Both the position numbers and the translations under genes were made by a program. Under the pieces are notes generated by a model. That model was given only the letters and a program-made list of their open reading frames with translations. It ran no database searches and had not been told where the DNA came from. A stretch of DNA of 64,000 bases. It comes from Hemerocallis citrina. Its lineage: Eukaryota > Streptophyta > Magnoliopsida > Asparagales > Asphodelaceae. This document shows positions 1-11,911 of the stretch, piece after piece (positions within the stretch are counted from its first letter, which is position 1; every line of letters begins with the position of its first letter). The stretch covers positions 28,524,430-28,588,429 of the forward strand of contig CM030359.1 of the NCBI GenBank assembly GCA_017893485.1, given 5' to 3'.

Positions 1-319
1 TGATGGATCCAGTTTTCCGCTGCATAGTTTTATAATTATTGCTAGATTTATTTTCTAAACTCTGTTATCTCTTGTACTTTGTTTTGGGCTCTATGACCCA
101 TAGTTTTGTTTTCCTAGATGTTGGATATTTACATTGTTGGTTTATTTCAACATTATTGGAACTTTATCATTGATTCAAGTGGTTATATTCTTGCGTGGTT
201 GTATATTTGTTGATCTTATTGCTGAGTTAGTCTGGTACAGCTTATGAATGGTGTTTACATTATTTGTTGGGCCTACGTTACGTACTTATGTTTCGTATTT
301 TGGAAAGCGGAGCGTGACA
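1..319 (+). mobile_element. Ty3/gypsy 5' LTR, 3' part (family A)
   Basis: The window opens inside a long terminal repeat. Its last bases, GCGGAGCGTGACA, end at 319 and are followed 10 bases later by a tRNA-iMet primer site and then gag. The same LTR family recurs complete as the solo LTR at 24659-27522, which shares the stretch around CAGCTTATGAATGGTGT and the terminal GCGTGACA. The 5' part lies outside the window. Confidence 0.8.
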
Positions 320-329
320 GGGTTTTGGG

Positions 330-342
330 TGGTATCAGAGCG
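330..342 (+). other. Primer binding site of gypsy element A
   Basis: TGGTATCAGAGCG is the standard plant LTR-retrotransposon primer site, complementary to the 3' end of initiator methionine tRNA. It lies just after the LTR end at 319 and fixes the element on the plus strand. Confidence 0.85.
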
Positions 343-529
343 CAAGGTTGAGTAATATATCAATCAAACATGATTATCTTACGAGGGTTAGCTTTGATTG
401 GTATATTAGTCGAGTTTGGCTCTAGCCGGGTTAACTCAGTAAATTGCACACCACGATAATCACATGAATACTTGTATAATAACCAATATATAATCTGGGT
501 ACTGACCATCCTTGACCGTGTTTCAGGCT

Positions 530-860
530 ATGGCTCGTGGGAATTCTTCTTCTCGCTCGAATCAGCAGCCGGACAACGCTGCTATTCTCCAGACCATCCA
601 GCAGATGATGGCTCTTCAGCAGGAGCACAATGAACTGATGAGAGCCACTTTGGCAGCCAATGGGAATGTCGCTGGACCTCCACCTGGTGCTCTTCCACCG
701 AGACCTGGTACGGTAGCAGATTTTATGAGGTTGCACCCGGATAAGTTTTCGGGTACTGAGTCTCCGTTGGAAGCCGAGCAATGACAGAGCAACTGCTGGT
801 TGCTGCTCATGTGGCTGAGGCGGATCGTGTGGATGTGGTTCGCATCTAGCTGGGTGAGAT
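530..860 (+). pseudogene. Truncated gypsy gag (element A)
   Basis: Gag is the capsid-like structural polyprotein of LTR retrotransposons. The ATG at 530 follows a 3'-splice-like TGTTTCAG. The first 85 residues read ARGNSSSRSNQQ, then a Gln/Leu-rich helix, a Pro/Gly-rich linker and FMRLHPDKFSGT, the usual entry to the retrotrans_gag domain of Tekay/Del-type chromoviruses. The frame stops just after EAEQ at about 784. Gag-like coding resumes one frame over (QLLVAAHVAEADRVDVV) and then hits a TAG in RI*LGE near 847. After about 860 the sequence switches to an unrelated LTR, so the rest of gag and all of pol are missing. A small deletion near 782 plus an end truncation explain it. Confidence 0.75.
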
Positions 861-2006
861 TCCTGTAAACCGGCAGATGAGATTTTGTGGTTTTATGACC
901 AGTTGGGTCTTGGGGTTTTTGTTATGGAATTAAGTCCGACATGATATACCAACTCTAAAGAGGGGGATTTGTGTTTTAATAATAATCAACCTAAGGACAG
1001 GAACTAGTGGAGATGTGATGGAACTTGGAAAACGTGAGAATATGCTCTTGGGGTCCAGTCCAACGGATGCGTTCCAGGACTGGGTGTGTTCTGTCTCGAG
1101 AGGAATATTTAGTATGTTCGCGTGTCGAGGGTCTGTAGTGCCTATTCACGGAACATACAGGTACATTCGAGTGTCGAGGGCCGACGGGTCTATTTATGGG
1201 ATGTGCCTGTGTACTTGCACGTCGAGGGGTAGCAGTGGGGTACACGGAAGGGAGGTGATTCTCCAGTTTTTGAACTATTCTTACATGATGCTTGCACGTT
1301 GAGGTTTGTATGATACCGATTCGCGGAGTATTCTGGATCTTGTTTCCGTCACCGTAGTAGGATTAGTTGCATAACGGGGGATTTAACCCTATAAAGTGGA
1401 GAACGTTAAGGGCTTGCACCAGACCTATGTAGTATGGATGCATAGAATCCGACAAGTATGCATTAAAGAGTCACCATCCTGCATTTGTGTTTCTTAACTT
1501 GTATTGTGCATGGTAGTTTTCTGTTTTCTTACGCTTGACACTTAGTCTAGTTTCACTTGATGTTTTCATGTTTTATTTACCGTCATTTCATATTCCATCT
1601 GCATCTACTGTTGGTATGTGTTGTTTATGACTTTATTTCTTTATGTATTATTCATGTTGTTTTTCTTTTGATGTCACTCATACCGTTATGGTTGACCCCT
1701 GTAGTTTTGGGGGTTAGGGTTATCTCTAACTTCATGTTTTACAAGTAGGTACCTATAGCATTGGGATTTGGATGCATGTGGTAGATTGATTATGTTGCTT
1801 ATGTAAATTGTAAAAGAATGTGTTGTAAAAGAAAGAATTGTAATTCAAGGTGTTTAAATTTTCCGCTGTGCTTTGTAATGAATTGTTGTAATAAAAGTTG
1901 AAAAATTTATTGGGGTTTTGGCTATGTTTACTATTACATTGAGGTTGATGCTGAGAATTGTGTCACGTGTTTCTGATATATTATATTGAAAATTCGGGGC
2001 GCTACA
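861..2006 (+). mobile_element. Truncated gypsy LTR fragment (family B/E/H)
   Basis: This stretch aligns by eye, in opposite orientation, with the solo LTR at 6603-10198. Both share the block around GATGGAACTTGGAAAACGT, short subrepeats containing GTGTCGAGGG and CTATTCACGGA (about 1080-1310), and a block around GCATAGAATCCGACAAG. It ends in AATTCGGGGCGCTACA at 2006, the same end as the LTR at 62088. The 5' part of the LTR is missing; the break with gag A falls near 850-860. Short open frames here are antisense to each other and are not genes. Confidence 0.75.
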
Positions 2007-2362
2007 TCTAAGAGCAGTCGAAGAAAAAGGATCACAGTAGTTCATCTGAAAGTGAGTCTGATGACAATGATGGGGGACATGGGCATGAGTGCTGGTATTG
2101 TTACAAGAAGGGTCACATGATGCGCAGTTGTAAGGCTTATATGATGAAGAAGCAGGAGAAACCGAAGAGAGATACCCTAAAGAAAGCTCAAGTGGGGCCT
2201 GTTGAGGATCTATGCTTATCAGCTCGGGAGGAGTTGGGCACTCAAGATTGGTGTATTGATTCGGGAGCTTTTTTTCATTGCACTTCGAGGAGAAAGATGT
2301 TTGATGACTACGAGGAGGGTTCTTTTGGAGATGTGATCGTAGGGAACGGTCACCGGTGTCCT
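2007..2362 (+). pseudogene. Copia gag zinc knuckle and protease, 5' half (element C)
   Basis: This encodes the C-terminal gag and start of pol of a Ty1/copia element. The knuckle CWYCYKKGHMMRSC (CX2CX4HX4C) is at about 2091-2132. The protease active site follows as WCIDSGA near 2250, with IVGNG downstream. The reading frame is cut at 2362 by a solo LTR and resumes in frame at 5646 once the LTR and one copy of the 5-bp duplication are removed. The upstream gag and 5' LTR are not present; element B abuts it at 2006. It is a decayed element with no full coding capacity. Confidence 0.8.
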
Positions 2363-5300
2363 TGTAACACCCCGAATTCCATCTACATGTAATCGTAGTA
2401 CAACCTGATCTTTTACTTCATTTCGTACAATTTTACAAGGAAATTTAAAACTTTTTATTTTCACAACAATGTTTATTACAGAGTTACACAGAGGAAGTTA
2501 AATAAAAATACAACATGAAAACAACTCTAATATCAGCAGCTTTAAACATGAATATAATCTTTATCATCAACCGTCTTTAAGTCCTTGCCAATCATATCAA
2601 GCCCTGCACTGAAAATCTGTGGGCACGCCAGTTGCTTACAACCGATGCAATGTTATAAACAGCGATCCTCTCTATGCTGTATTATAACAAAATCTCTTAC
2701 TTTAGTAAACACAAACTTAAATGCATATAAAAGTGTAAAGAGTGACTATCCTAAACATGTCAGTGTATGATATGACTTAATGCCTAATGCAGATGTTACA
2801 CTACAATAACACTAATGCATACTTGTTCGGATTCTATGCATTCCATACTACATAGGTCTGAGGGCAAGCACCTACATACTCCACATTAAAAGGTTTTATC
2901 CATCGCCATGGTAACTACCCCGTAATAAAACAAAGTTTAGACATTCCACGAGTACGGATTCCAGTCCTGGAGATCCACCACCTAACTGTACAGAATCCTT
3001 ATCGTGCGAACATCCTGTAAGTGTCCTTCTAGCCTCGGTATACGTATATACACTGGAGTACGGCCTACTAATCATGATTCCGAAATCTACCTCCAGACCA
3101 ATCATAATTTCGGATTTAATTAAGGCTCGCCTCCATTGCAAGAAACAGCAGTTCTGGAATCTATCGCCCGACTGGGTCTATGGTCCCGGAATCCACCGCC
3201 CGACTATATAGAGGCCTTCCACTCACATTTGTCCAAGTTTACTACATCTTCACTTAGTTCCTAATTCTTAAGTTTGAACATGAATAAATTACACTACCTA
3301 GAACTAGTTTACCCTCCTACCGGTCTTACACAAAAATACCGAGAACGACAGTCCATATTGGCCACTTCTGAAAAATCAATTATTCATTTCCATTACTTTT
3401 GCCGGTACCTGGGTATCACTAAGCCTCTAGAATCAACATCTTTCCATGTTCAACACTTTGGGGTACTCATACCCTTATAACTCATGTTCATGTATTCATA
3501 AATCATTCTTATTTATTCTTCAACAAGTACAATCTCAACCTATTTATTTTCACAATACACTTTTCATATTCATCAAAACCTTCTCAATACAAGTTATTCA
3601 AGATTAAAACATAATCTCTTAAAATTCATCATTGAAAACTCATTTCATCATCTTCCTTTGATTTATTTTAAACCAATTTCTAACATCATTAACCATATAT
3701 ATATTTTTTCTTGAGTTCACATCTCATCTAAGCATGAATATGATCTTTATTTTTCCAAAATATAACTTAAAACAGCGAGAATATATTTTTAATCACCTCG
3801 TTTAAGTATCATTTGCAAAATAGTAAATTCAAAGTCAGAAACTGTATTTCATGCTTTTTGTAAAAATCATATATATCATGAAACTTTGCATTATTTATCT
3901 CAAAATAAAGGTGTACAAGTATACTACAATTTCTTAGTTATAAGTTTCCTCAAAATACTGTATCTATAACCCTGAATTCTTCGAAATATACAGTAGGGTC
4001 GAAATACTGAAATATTGAAATACTGCGACTGTAAAGTCTTGTAAAATTCATAAAAAATCAATTCTTTGTGAAAATTTATTTCTTAGTCTTTTCAGAAAGG
4101 TTAACGAGTCTACTACAACTTCTTAGATCTGACTTTTTTCAAATTATTTCATTTACAGTGCTGAATTGATAAAAAACCGAAATGTGTACAGATTTCCAGC
4201 AATCAGTCAACTACTAACCAGTCCTGTGTTTAGATTTTATTAAAATAGTAAAAGACCTCCAAATCTTATGAAATTTTAAAGGGATGTTCCTGAAATATAC
4301 AAGATGCTCTCAAAAACGTTTTAGCTCTATATTATAACTATTTTATTAAATACAATTTTCTGATGGGCAAACAAAACTCAAAACAATAACTTTTCCAGGC
4401 ATGAATTAGTAACTTTGTGTACAAATCTATATTCATATCATTTAATCTAATCATGATGTACTACCATGAAATCAAACAACATCAATCAACTTATTTTTAT
4501 GACAATCTTTTAATTAATGTGCATTTTAATTCTAAATATCATCATTACAATTTAATCACTACTCATATGCATATCCATTTTATATATCACTTTACCTACA
4601 CATGCGTGATACTATAATTTAGAATGTTCAAGAAGATTCTAACGTAGAAGAAAACTCCTAGAAGTTGCTCCTAGCTCCAAGAAGGAGACTCCCTTCTCCT
4701 CCTAGCAAGCTTTCCAAGCAAGAACTCAAACAATTCTCTTTTTCTTTTCTTTTCTTTCTTATCTTTTGTTTCTTTTGATTTTTGGTGCAAGCTTTCATGA
4801 AGAAAAGGGGTGGTATTTATAGGGTTTGAGAAAGCTCTTCTACTACCCAAATTAAGTGTTCAATTTCATAACCTACCTAACCCCCATCACTAATTGCCCA
4901 CTCACCATTACTACCACAAACTCCCAACTCTTATTCTTCCTTCATGAATTGACCAACCCTTGGATTTTCCACATGTGCACACTTCTCATTTAGTTAGTTG
5001 TTATTTAGTTGATTGTACATGTTTTTACATGACAAGTGTAGGATAAAAAGTATTTATTAAAAATACAGATTAATTAATGGACTTTTTTTTAAAATAATTT
5101 TTCTAATGACCTTTAAAATGATCTTTAGGCCTATGAGTTTTAATTAAAAAATAAATAATACATTTGTGATTAGAAAATGAGAAGAAAAGTTCTCATCAGT
5201 TAATAAAATTTTAGGAATAAAACGTGAATGAAATTTTATGTGTAAAATACGTGTGAAAGAAAATAATAAATATTCGAATACAAAATAAATTTGGGAGAAT

Positions 5301-5640
5301 GAAAAATATTCATAAACAATAAAAATACAACATATGTAAAATATTCATATTGAGTGTTACGGATATTTCACGCAACGAAAAAATATACGTAATCGACAAG
5401 TGTATCAAAAACACGTGCAATACACGTAAAACACAAGGATTAAAATAAATGTTTGAGTTGGCTAAAAATAGAATTGAAATGAGTTTTGAGAAAATGGAAA
5501 ACATAAAAATAATCAGAATATAAGATACGTATAAAATTTATATAAAAATATGTTACGAATATTACTCGTAACAGTACAAAATACACGTGCGTAACACACG
5601 AGGGCAAAATTGTTATTACCCAATTTTACGGGGTGTTACA
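2363..5640 (-). mobile_element. Solo gypsy LTR D with GTCCT duplication
   Basis: The sequence runs from TGTAACACCCCG to CGGGGTGTTACA, 3278 bp, with perfect flanking GTCCT (2358-2362 and 5641-5645). No internal region, primer site or coding is present, so it is a solo LTR left by LTR-LTR recombination. The strand is minus because its left end matches, in reverse complement, the 3' end of the LTR at 11917-22478 (GTAATAAA near the end, then GGAATTC and GGGTGTTAC). That LTR is about 3266 bp without its guests, so the lengths agree. A minus-strand TATA-like CTATAAATA is at 4814-4822. It interrupts copia element C. Confidence 0.93.
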
Positions 5641-5645
5641 GTCCT

Positions 5646-6464
5646 GTACGTGGGGTTGGTGCTGTTCGAGTGAAATCCAATGATGATCAATGTGTTGTCT
5701 TGCGAGAAACAATGCATGTTCTAGACTTGAAAGAAAATCTTATCTCGATTGGAAAGCTAGATAAAGATGGGTTGTCTACTACAGTTGGTAGTGAAGAGTG
5801 GTGTATAGCTGCAGGTTCAAGGGTGATTGCAAAATGGAAGCGTGAGGGAACGCTATATTTGCTTAGAGACGTGAGGGGCATTTCTCCTGTAGTTGACTCT
5901 CAACCATAATCGAGTAGTAGGTTGTGTGGGGTGTAACCGAGTTCTTTCAGTTGTGGATGGGAGGTTACTAATTTAGTGGGAGCTGCTGGCCATGGAAGTG
6001 ATTCTAGAGGGCAAGACGTAGCTGCAGTGAGGGAGAGAGCACTGGTATCGATATGCAGGGTGATGTCGATGAGGGTAACCGAATTGAGACTATAGGGATT
6101 GAACAGTCTGTAGATATTGTGGATGTGTCGTCCACAGAGACTTCTAATGTAGAGGGTGAATTGAGAGGGTTTGAACCATGTCAGGTGTTGATGGAGATTT
6201 TGCGAGTTGGAGAGTCTTGTAACACGGAATCCGACACGGAAGGTTGTTTCTCCAGTGTTCGTGTTCTATGCAATTGGTGGAGCACATCCTTCATGAGGCG
6301 ATGGGGAGTGGTTGGTGCACTCCACGTGGTGGAGTGGCGAAGGTGCTCTTCATGAGAGTGGGGAGTAATTGGGTCTTCCATGAAAGTGGGAGATTGGCAG
6401 AGATAATGCACGGTAAAGATTGCAATAACATTGAAGTATTGTGTATTTGGTCGAAGTGGGAAAT
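5646..6464 (+). pseudogene. Copia element C: protease/pre-integrase and 3' remnants
   Basis: This continues the copia frame broken at 2362. VLRETMHVLDLKENLISIGK is the conserved end of copia protease leading into the GAG-pre-integrase region, then GTLYLL before a stop at about 5909. Integrase and reverse transcriptase are missing. An acidic open stretch (about 6053-6200, TIGIEQSVDIVDVSSTETSN) could be the variable linker between those domains. A polypurine tract, GAAGTGGGAAAT (6453-6464), directly precedes the 3' LTR. Element C is therefore an internally deleted, dead copia. Beyond this I see no further genes here. Confidence 0.7.
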
Positions 6465-6602
6465 TGTTAGGATTTTGACCTTAAATACATATAGGTACTG
6501 AGTACTTGAAGTTGGAGAAGAAGAGGAAGAGACAAAGACAGCAAGAGAAGATAACAACAAGTAGAAGAAGTGCAGTGTAGAGAGTTGCGGTCAACCGACC
6601 TG

Positions 6603-9600
6603 TGTAGCGCCCCGAATTTTCAATATGATATCTTAGAAATATGTGACACAATTCCCAGCATCAACTTCAATTTCAATATTAAACACAGTCCAAAAACATA
6701 GATAATTTTTATTTCAACTTTCATTACAATAATTTTTACAAAACACAGCGGAATACAAAACACCTTGAATTAAAAACTTCTCTTTTACAACACATCTTTT
6801 ACAAAATTTACACAAAAGCTCTATTATATCAATTAAACTCAAGCATCCAAACCCCAAGCTCTAAGCAATAACCTATAAAACATGAGGCTAGAGATAATCG
6901 CTAACCCCCAAAACTACAGGAGTCAGCCATAACGGTGTGAGTGACATAAAAACAAAAGCAACATGAATAAAACATAAACTTGGATTCATAACAAAAAGTA
7001 TCAACAACAAGAACAATTGAAATAAGAAATATCAATAAATAAAACATGAAATCATCAGGAAATATAAGATAGTAATAAGTAACACATGAAAACATCTAGT
7101 GAATCTAGACTAAGTGTCAAGTGTAGAAAAAACAGGAAAACACAAGCACAAAACCAAGTCAAGAAATATCAATACTATATGCTGACTCTCTAATGCATAC
7201 TCGTCGGATTCTTTGCATTCCATAGTACATAGTTCTGGTGCAATTCCTTAACGATCTCCACTTTATAGGGTTAAACCCCTCGTTATGCAACTAATCCTAC
7301 TGGTGATGGAAAACAATATCCAGAATACTCCGCGAATAGGCACCATAACCCTTATTGTGCAAGCATCATGTAAGATAGCTCAAAAACAACCGGAGATTCA
7401 TCTCCCAAACTGTGTACCCCACGAATAGGTTTGCAAGGCCCTCGGCGTGCAGATACACCAGGTACATTCCGTGAATAGGCCTGCCTACCTTCGACACGCG
7501 AATGCACCCTGCATGCTCCATGAATAGGTCTGCAGACCCTCGACACGCTAACATACAAATGTCCTCTCGGGACAGAACAACAAATAGTCCTGGAACGCAT
7601 CCGTTGGACTAAACAAAGCATGAGCCTATACTTACGTTTTCCAAGTTCCATCACATTCCCACTAGTGCTTGTCCTTAAGTTGATTATTATTGAAACACAA
7701 AAATCTCCATCTCTAGAGTTAGTGTATCCTGCCGGACTTAAATACTCAACAACAACCAAACCAAGACCCCCCTGGTCTAACTCAACAAATCTCAACTGCC
7801 GGTTCACAGGACTCCCACCCAACTCCTAGAGATATCAACAAGGCCAAAAACTCACAAATCCATCGTCAAAACGATCATAGGGAGAAACTTCTCCAATCAA
7901 CAAAACCCAAATCTTTATAAAATTCCAGAATCCAAATCCAACAATAGAATATCTTGAAAACATATGTTTTGTAGAAAGAATAATATTTAGAATAGTAAGT
8001 TATAGATCCAAAAACATTTAAAGAATCAATCGTTTAAAGAACATCAGGATAACTCAAAACATCAGTGACAGTCGACTGTAAACAGCAGTCGGTCGATTGT
8101 TCAGAGTGAAAAATAAGCACTTCAAGAACAAAAATCTAAGTAGTAGCAGTCGACTGCAAAAATTCATTGGCCGACTGTTCAGAGTGAAAATCCAACATTT
8201 TAAAGAAAATAAATTCTAAGTATTGACTGTCGACTGTAAAAGTCACTAGTCGACTGTCCAGAGCAAAAATCCAAAACTTCGAGAAAATCTCAAAACAAAG
8301 CAGAGGCAGTCAACTGGAAAAATAGGTCAGTCAACTGTTCCGCACGAAATTTCAAGAAAACGAGAAAACACAGCAGCCAAGTAGAGACGATCGACTGTCG
8401 AAACATTCCAGTCGACTGTCACACCTACAGACTGCAGTTTGGGTTGTACATATTTCAACCGATACGAAGATTTACTTTATAAAAATGAAATCTATAAAAA
8501 GTATATTTCTGATATGGTCAAATACAACTTGTAGGATATACAAAGATCCATAAAAACCAATCAAAACCACTTGAATTGATAAAATAGCTTTTTGATGAAT
8601 TTCTTCAAATAAAATATGGATGTGTGCATATATCAAAACTAGAGTTTTTAAGAATTAATCATACATCAAAATAATTTTGTTTTATATTCCAAACCATATC
8701 AATACCAAAATAAGTTGAGATATAGTCAAATCCTTTGAAAACACATAAAACTCAATTTCTTTAAAAACAATGAAATATGATACACATGAAAAATGTTTGT
8801 GCATGTTTGTGCACCAAAAGAACTTCACAAATCCATAAATTGAAATAAAAAAATATTCAGATTTAATCTTAGTATTTGAGAAATCCAAATTCAAGTAATA
8901 TCTTTCACAAAATCACGAATCCCCAAATTTAGTCAAAATGTATCAAACCCAAATTTAGTCATCACAACTCAAATCCTCAAGACATGGTCTTTTAATCTAT
9001 TACTCTTTCTCAAAATTCCTCAAACTCAATCTCAACTATTCTCAATAGTTAATTCATGAACAAAAAATAAATTTATCATTAACATGGCCAAGTTGCATTC
9101 ATCCAACTCACCAATAGTCCAAAAATCTTACCTTTAATCAATTTATGCATAACATTCACCATATCCAATCAAATCAGCAATAATCCCAAAAGAAATAGCC
9201 AACTCACAATTTATATTAGGTTTTCCAATAATCTAAAATCATCCACATGCAAATTTTATTCACAAATAACTCAGGTTTTCACAAAAGATCCAATTTTTAA
9301 CTTATCAATTCACCCAATCCACCATATGTATTCATACCAAATCCTAGCATGCTTTCTGATGGATAGATCATCACATACAACATACATAAAAATAGAACAA
9401 AACAAAACATGTCACTCACCTTGTTGAAGAGATCAAACGAAGACAAATAGAAAATAGGAAAGAGCCTCTCCTTTGCAAGAAATCCAAGATCTTCTATTTT
9501 AATCTCCAAGAAAATAAAAACAATAAAATCTTTGTGTTGTGCAGCGAAAGACGGCTGCACTCCACCTTTTTAAATAGGCCGGAATTAAGAGAATTAGGGT

Positions 9601-10198
9601 TTTGAACACATTTGCAAAATAATCCTTTTAAAATATATCTTTAAATAAATAGATCCATATACTTGGAAACTTGATAAAACTAATTTAATTGAGTTTTAAA
9701 AACAAAATAAACACTTTATTTCCAGTCGGCACTATTTGAAAAGTCCAGAAAACCATTTTGCACTTTCACCCCCTTAAATAGCAATTTTGCAAAAAGATCA
9801 TCTTTTATCAAAACTTGTAAAATAAATCAAATTCATCAAAACAAAAGTAACTTTTTAACCCTGAGTTGACTAGGCATTATACCCAGTCCAAAAATACGAA
9901 AAATTTGTAGTTTTCACCCAATTTGGTAATTTTGCACAAAAGGCATTCTTTTTGTAATATTTGCAAATATATCCAATAAATATCAGAAAAACCCAGAAAA
10001 TTCACAAATAATATATAATAATAAATAATTATTTTCCACAAAATAATTTTTTACTTTGAACTTACTGAAAAAATATTTGCACGTGTTTTGCATGTGTAAA
10101 AAGATAAATCTTCAGAAAAATATTTATTAAATCACCAAAAATCATTTTAATTCATTTATAAATCTTAAAAATAATATTAAAAAATATGGGGTACTACA
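6603..10198 (-). mobile_element. Solo gypsy LTR E (family B/E/H)
   Basis: It is 3596 bp from TGTAGCGCCCCG to GGGGTACTACA. Read on the minus strand it starts TGTAGTACCCC and ends GGGGCGCTACA, like the LTR at 59347-62088. The flanking 5-mers ACCTG (6598-6602) and AACTG (10199-10203) differ at one base, which fits an aged duplication. No primer site or coding is present. It carries the family subrepeats (7370-7600), a GTCGAC array (8068-8422) and a minus-strand TATTTAAA near 9568-9576 as a possible promoter. Open frames inside it are not genes. Confidence 0.88.
8068..8422 (-). repeat. Array of paired GTCGAC palindromes in LTR E
   Basis: Five units of about 70-80 bp each carry two copies of a CAGTCGACTG-like palindrome about 15-20 bases apart, followed in most units by TTCAGAGTGAAAA-like sequence. 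Five copies keep the exact GTCGAC core; the others vary (GTCAAC, GGCCGACTG, GATCGAC). An equivalent array sits in the related LTR at 60497-60835. Confidence 0.8.
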
Positions 10199-10776
10199 AA
10201 CTGGGGGTGCGGTCGACCGACCGAATCTGCTGAGAGTTCTTCGAGTGTACAGGGTCCAACAGAAGGGGTGACGGTTGACCATGCAATCGACCGGTCATGT
10301 CTTGGGTTTGGATTTACACGTCGCGTTCGACCGACCTTGGGGGTGATGTCGACTGACTTAGGCGCTGATTATTTTTTGGGCTTACGAGTTTAAGGCCTAA
10401 TAGCTGGATTTGTGTTTATCTTTTAGGGTTTACTTGGGGGCTATATATATGGTCGTTGACTCTAGGGTTTGTATGGATCTAATCCATCAATTTGTGTGAT
10501 CATGAGGTGAGACTTTATCATTGTTCAACTTCAAGAGGGGATTGTGCCGAATGTTTCAAAGGTGAGAGAGAGATTGAGAGTTGTAATCTCTTTTGTAATC
10601 TTTGTATTTCTTGGAGAATAAGAAGTATTGGTTATCTCTGCATATTGATTGTGTTCTTGTGAGATCTTGCATATATTGTGGTGGCTTGTTCTTGGTTCAT
10701 TTAATTCTTGAGAGTTTCTATTGCTTGTGGTGTGTTTCCGCTATTAGCAATACGCGTTGTGGTAGATTCTTCAACA

Positions 10777-11911
10777 CGCCATTTGCTAGTCTGTCCAAAT
10801 CCAAGCAGCAGCCGTACGCCATACCCAAATCCTCGCCGAGATTAAGGTATTCAGGAAGTTGTAAGATCCTCTCATATTTTGGATTATATATTCATTATTT
10901 TTTAGAATATTGAGAATATGAGATTAAGGTATTGATCAAGTTGTAACATCCTCTCTTATTTTGGATTGTATATATAGTCTAATTATTTGCTAAAGATATG
11001 AAAATATTTGATGAATATAAGAGTAATGTCTATGGATTCTTTGGTTTATTATGTGCGGCTTCGTCTTCCCATGTTAAATTCTTCAATCTTATCTCTATTT
11101 ACTATATGTGCTCATCCTGTTTGATAAAGTCCATGAATGAATTGAAATATGTTAGTTGTAGGAGCCTGCTGTGTGGTGGGGAAAATGGAACTCAAGTGGA
11201 TAGGTTTTAATTTTGAATTTGATGAGAGATTTATACACCAATCTTCGAAATATAAGGTCCGGTAAGATGCTTTCAGATGTGGGAAGGTTCAAATTTGGGT
11301 TTGGGATTATCTTGAGTACAATTATTTTCTCAATTGTGGTGCACACGAGGTGTTTGTGAAAATACTCAAAAGACCCTTATAATTATTTGGTATTAATTTG
11401 GTTCAATTTGGTTATTCAAATTACCTTCTTTCAGGTGTTATCTTGCCGACGGATTTTGGATGGCTGACGAATGTAGATATAGAAGGTAAAAGCCTACTAC
11501 TTAGCAATTACGTTTTTCGTGTTCAATGGTTTCCTTTACAGTGGTTTCTCAATGCTGATGAACTTTCTTGTATATTATATCTTTTGATTCATGCTCCAGT
11601 TTTATGGCGAGCATCTCTTGCCATTTGCCATTATGTAGGCGTGTAGAAAGGCTACTTCATCATGTGCGTTGTATTAAAAGGATTGATGTAAGTCTCTTAT
11701 GCTCAAAACAATACATATGTTTATACTTTTTCTGACTAGCATTAGCACCTTACCAAAGTTTATTGAGGGTGTTTCCGAAAAGGAAACCTATATCTTGATT
11801 AAAGTTGTTTTACTGTTTTAATTCAATTTTGATTAAAGTTGTTTTCTTTTGCTGCAATCTCAATAATTTTCTACTGAACATTGATCAATGGTATAATTAC
11901 TGTATTGGATT
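10777..11911 (+). other. Low-repeat stretch with exon-like pieces, unassigned
   Basis: This interval lies between the copia C LTR and the next gypsy LTR and matches no other part of the window. Two short stretches look exon-like. At about 10777-10847, an open SLSKSKQQPYAIPKSSPRLR ends at a GT. At about 11435-11488, VILPTDFGWLTNVDIEG lies between TTTCAG and GTAAAA. I do not recognise the protein. It may be intronic sequence of a host gene broken by the insertions, or gene debris. Confidence 0.3.

Larger units (their letters stand above)
6465..10776 (+). mobile_element. 3' LTR of copia element C, split by a solo LTR
   Basis: The LTR starts TGTTAGGATTTTGACC right after a polypurine tract and ends TTCTTCAACA at 10776. 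Without the guest at 6603-10198 it is about 711 bp. The right half carries a TATA-like TATATATAT (10442-10450) and several GTCGAC-type palindromes (10212-10357, with one variant left of the guest at about 6589). Its partner 5' LTR is not in the window, so a target duplication cannot be checked. Confidence 0.7.

Noticed and set aside
7352..7822. 156-residue minus-strand open frame
   Set aside because: It spans LTR subrepeats of solo LTR E, with a broken counterpart in LTR B on plus; no protein family resemblance.
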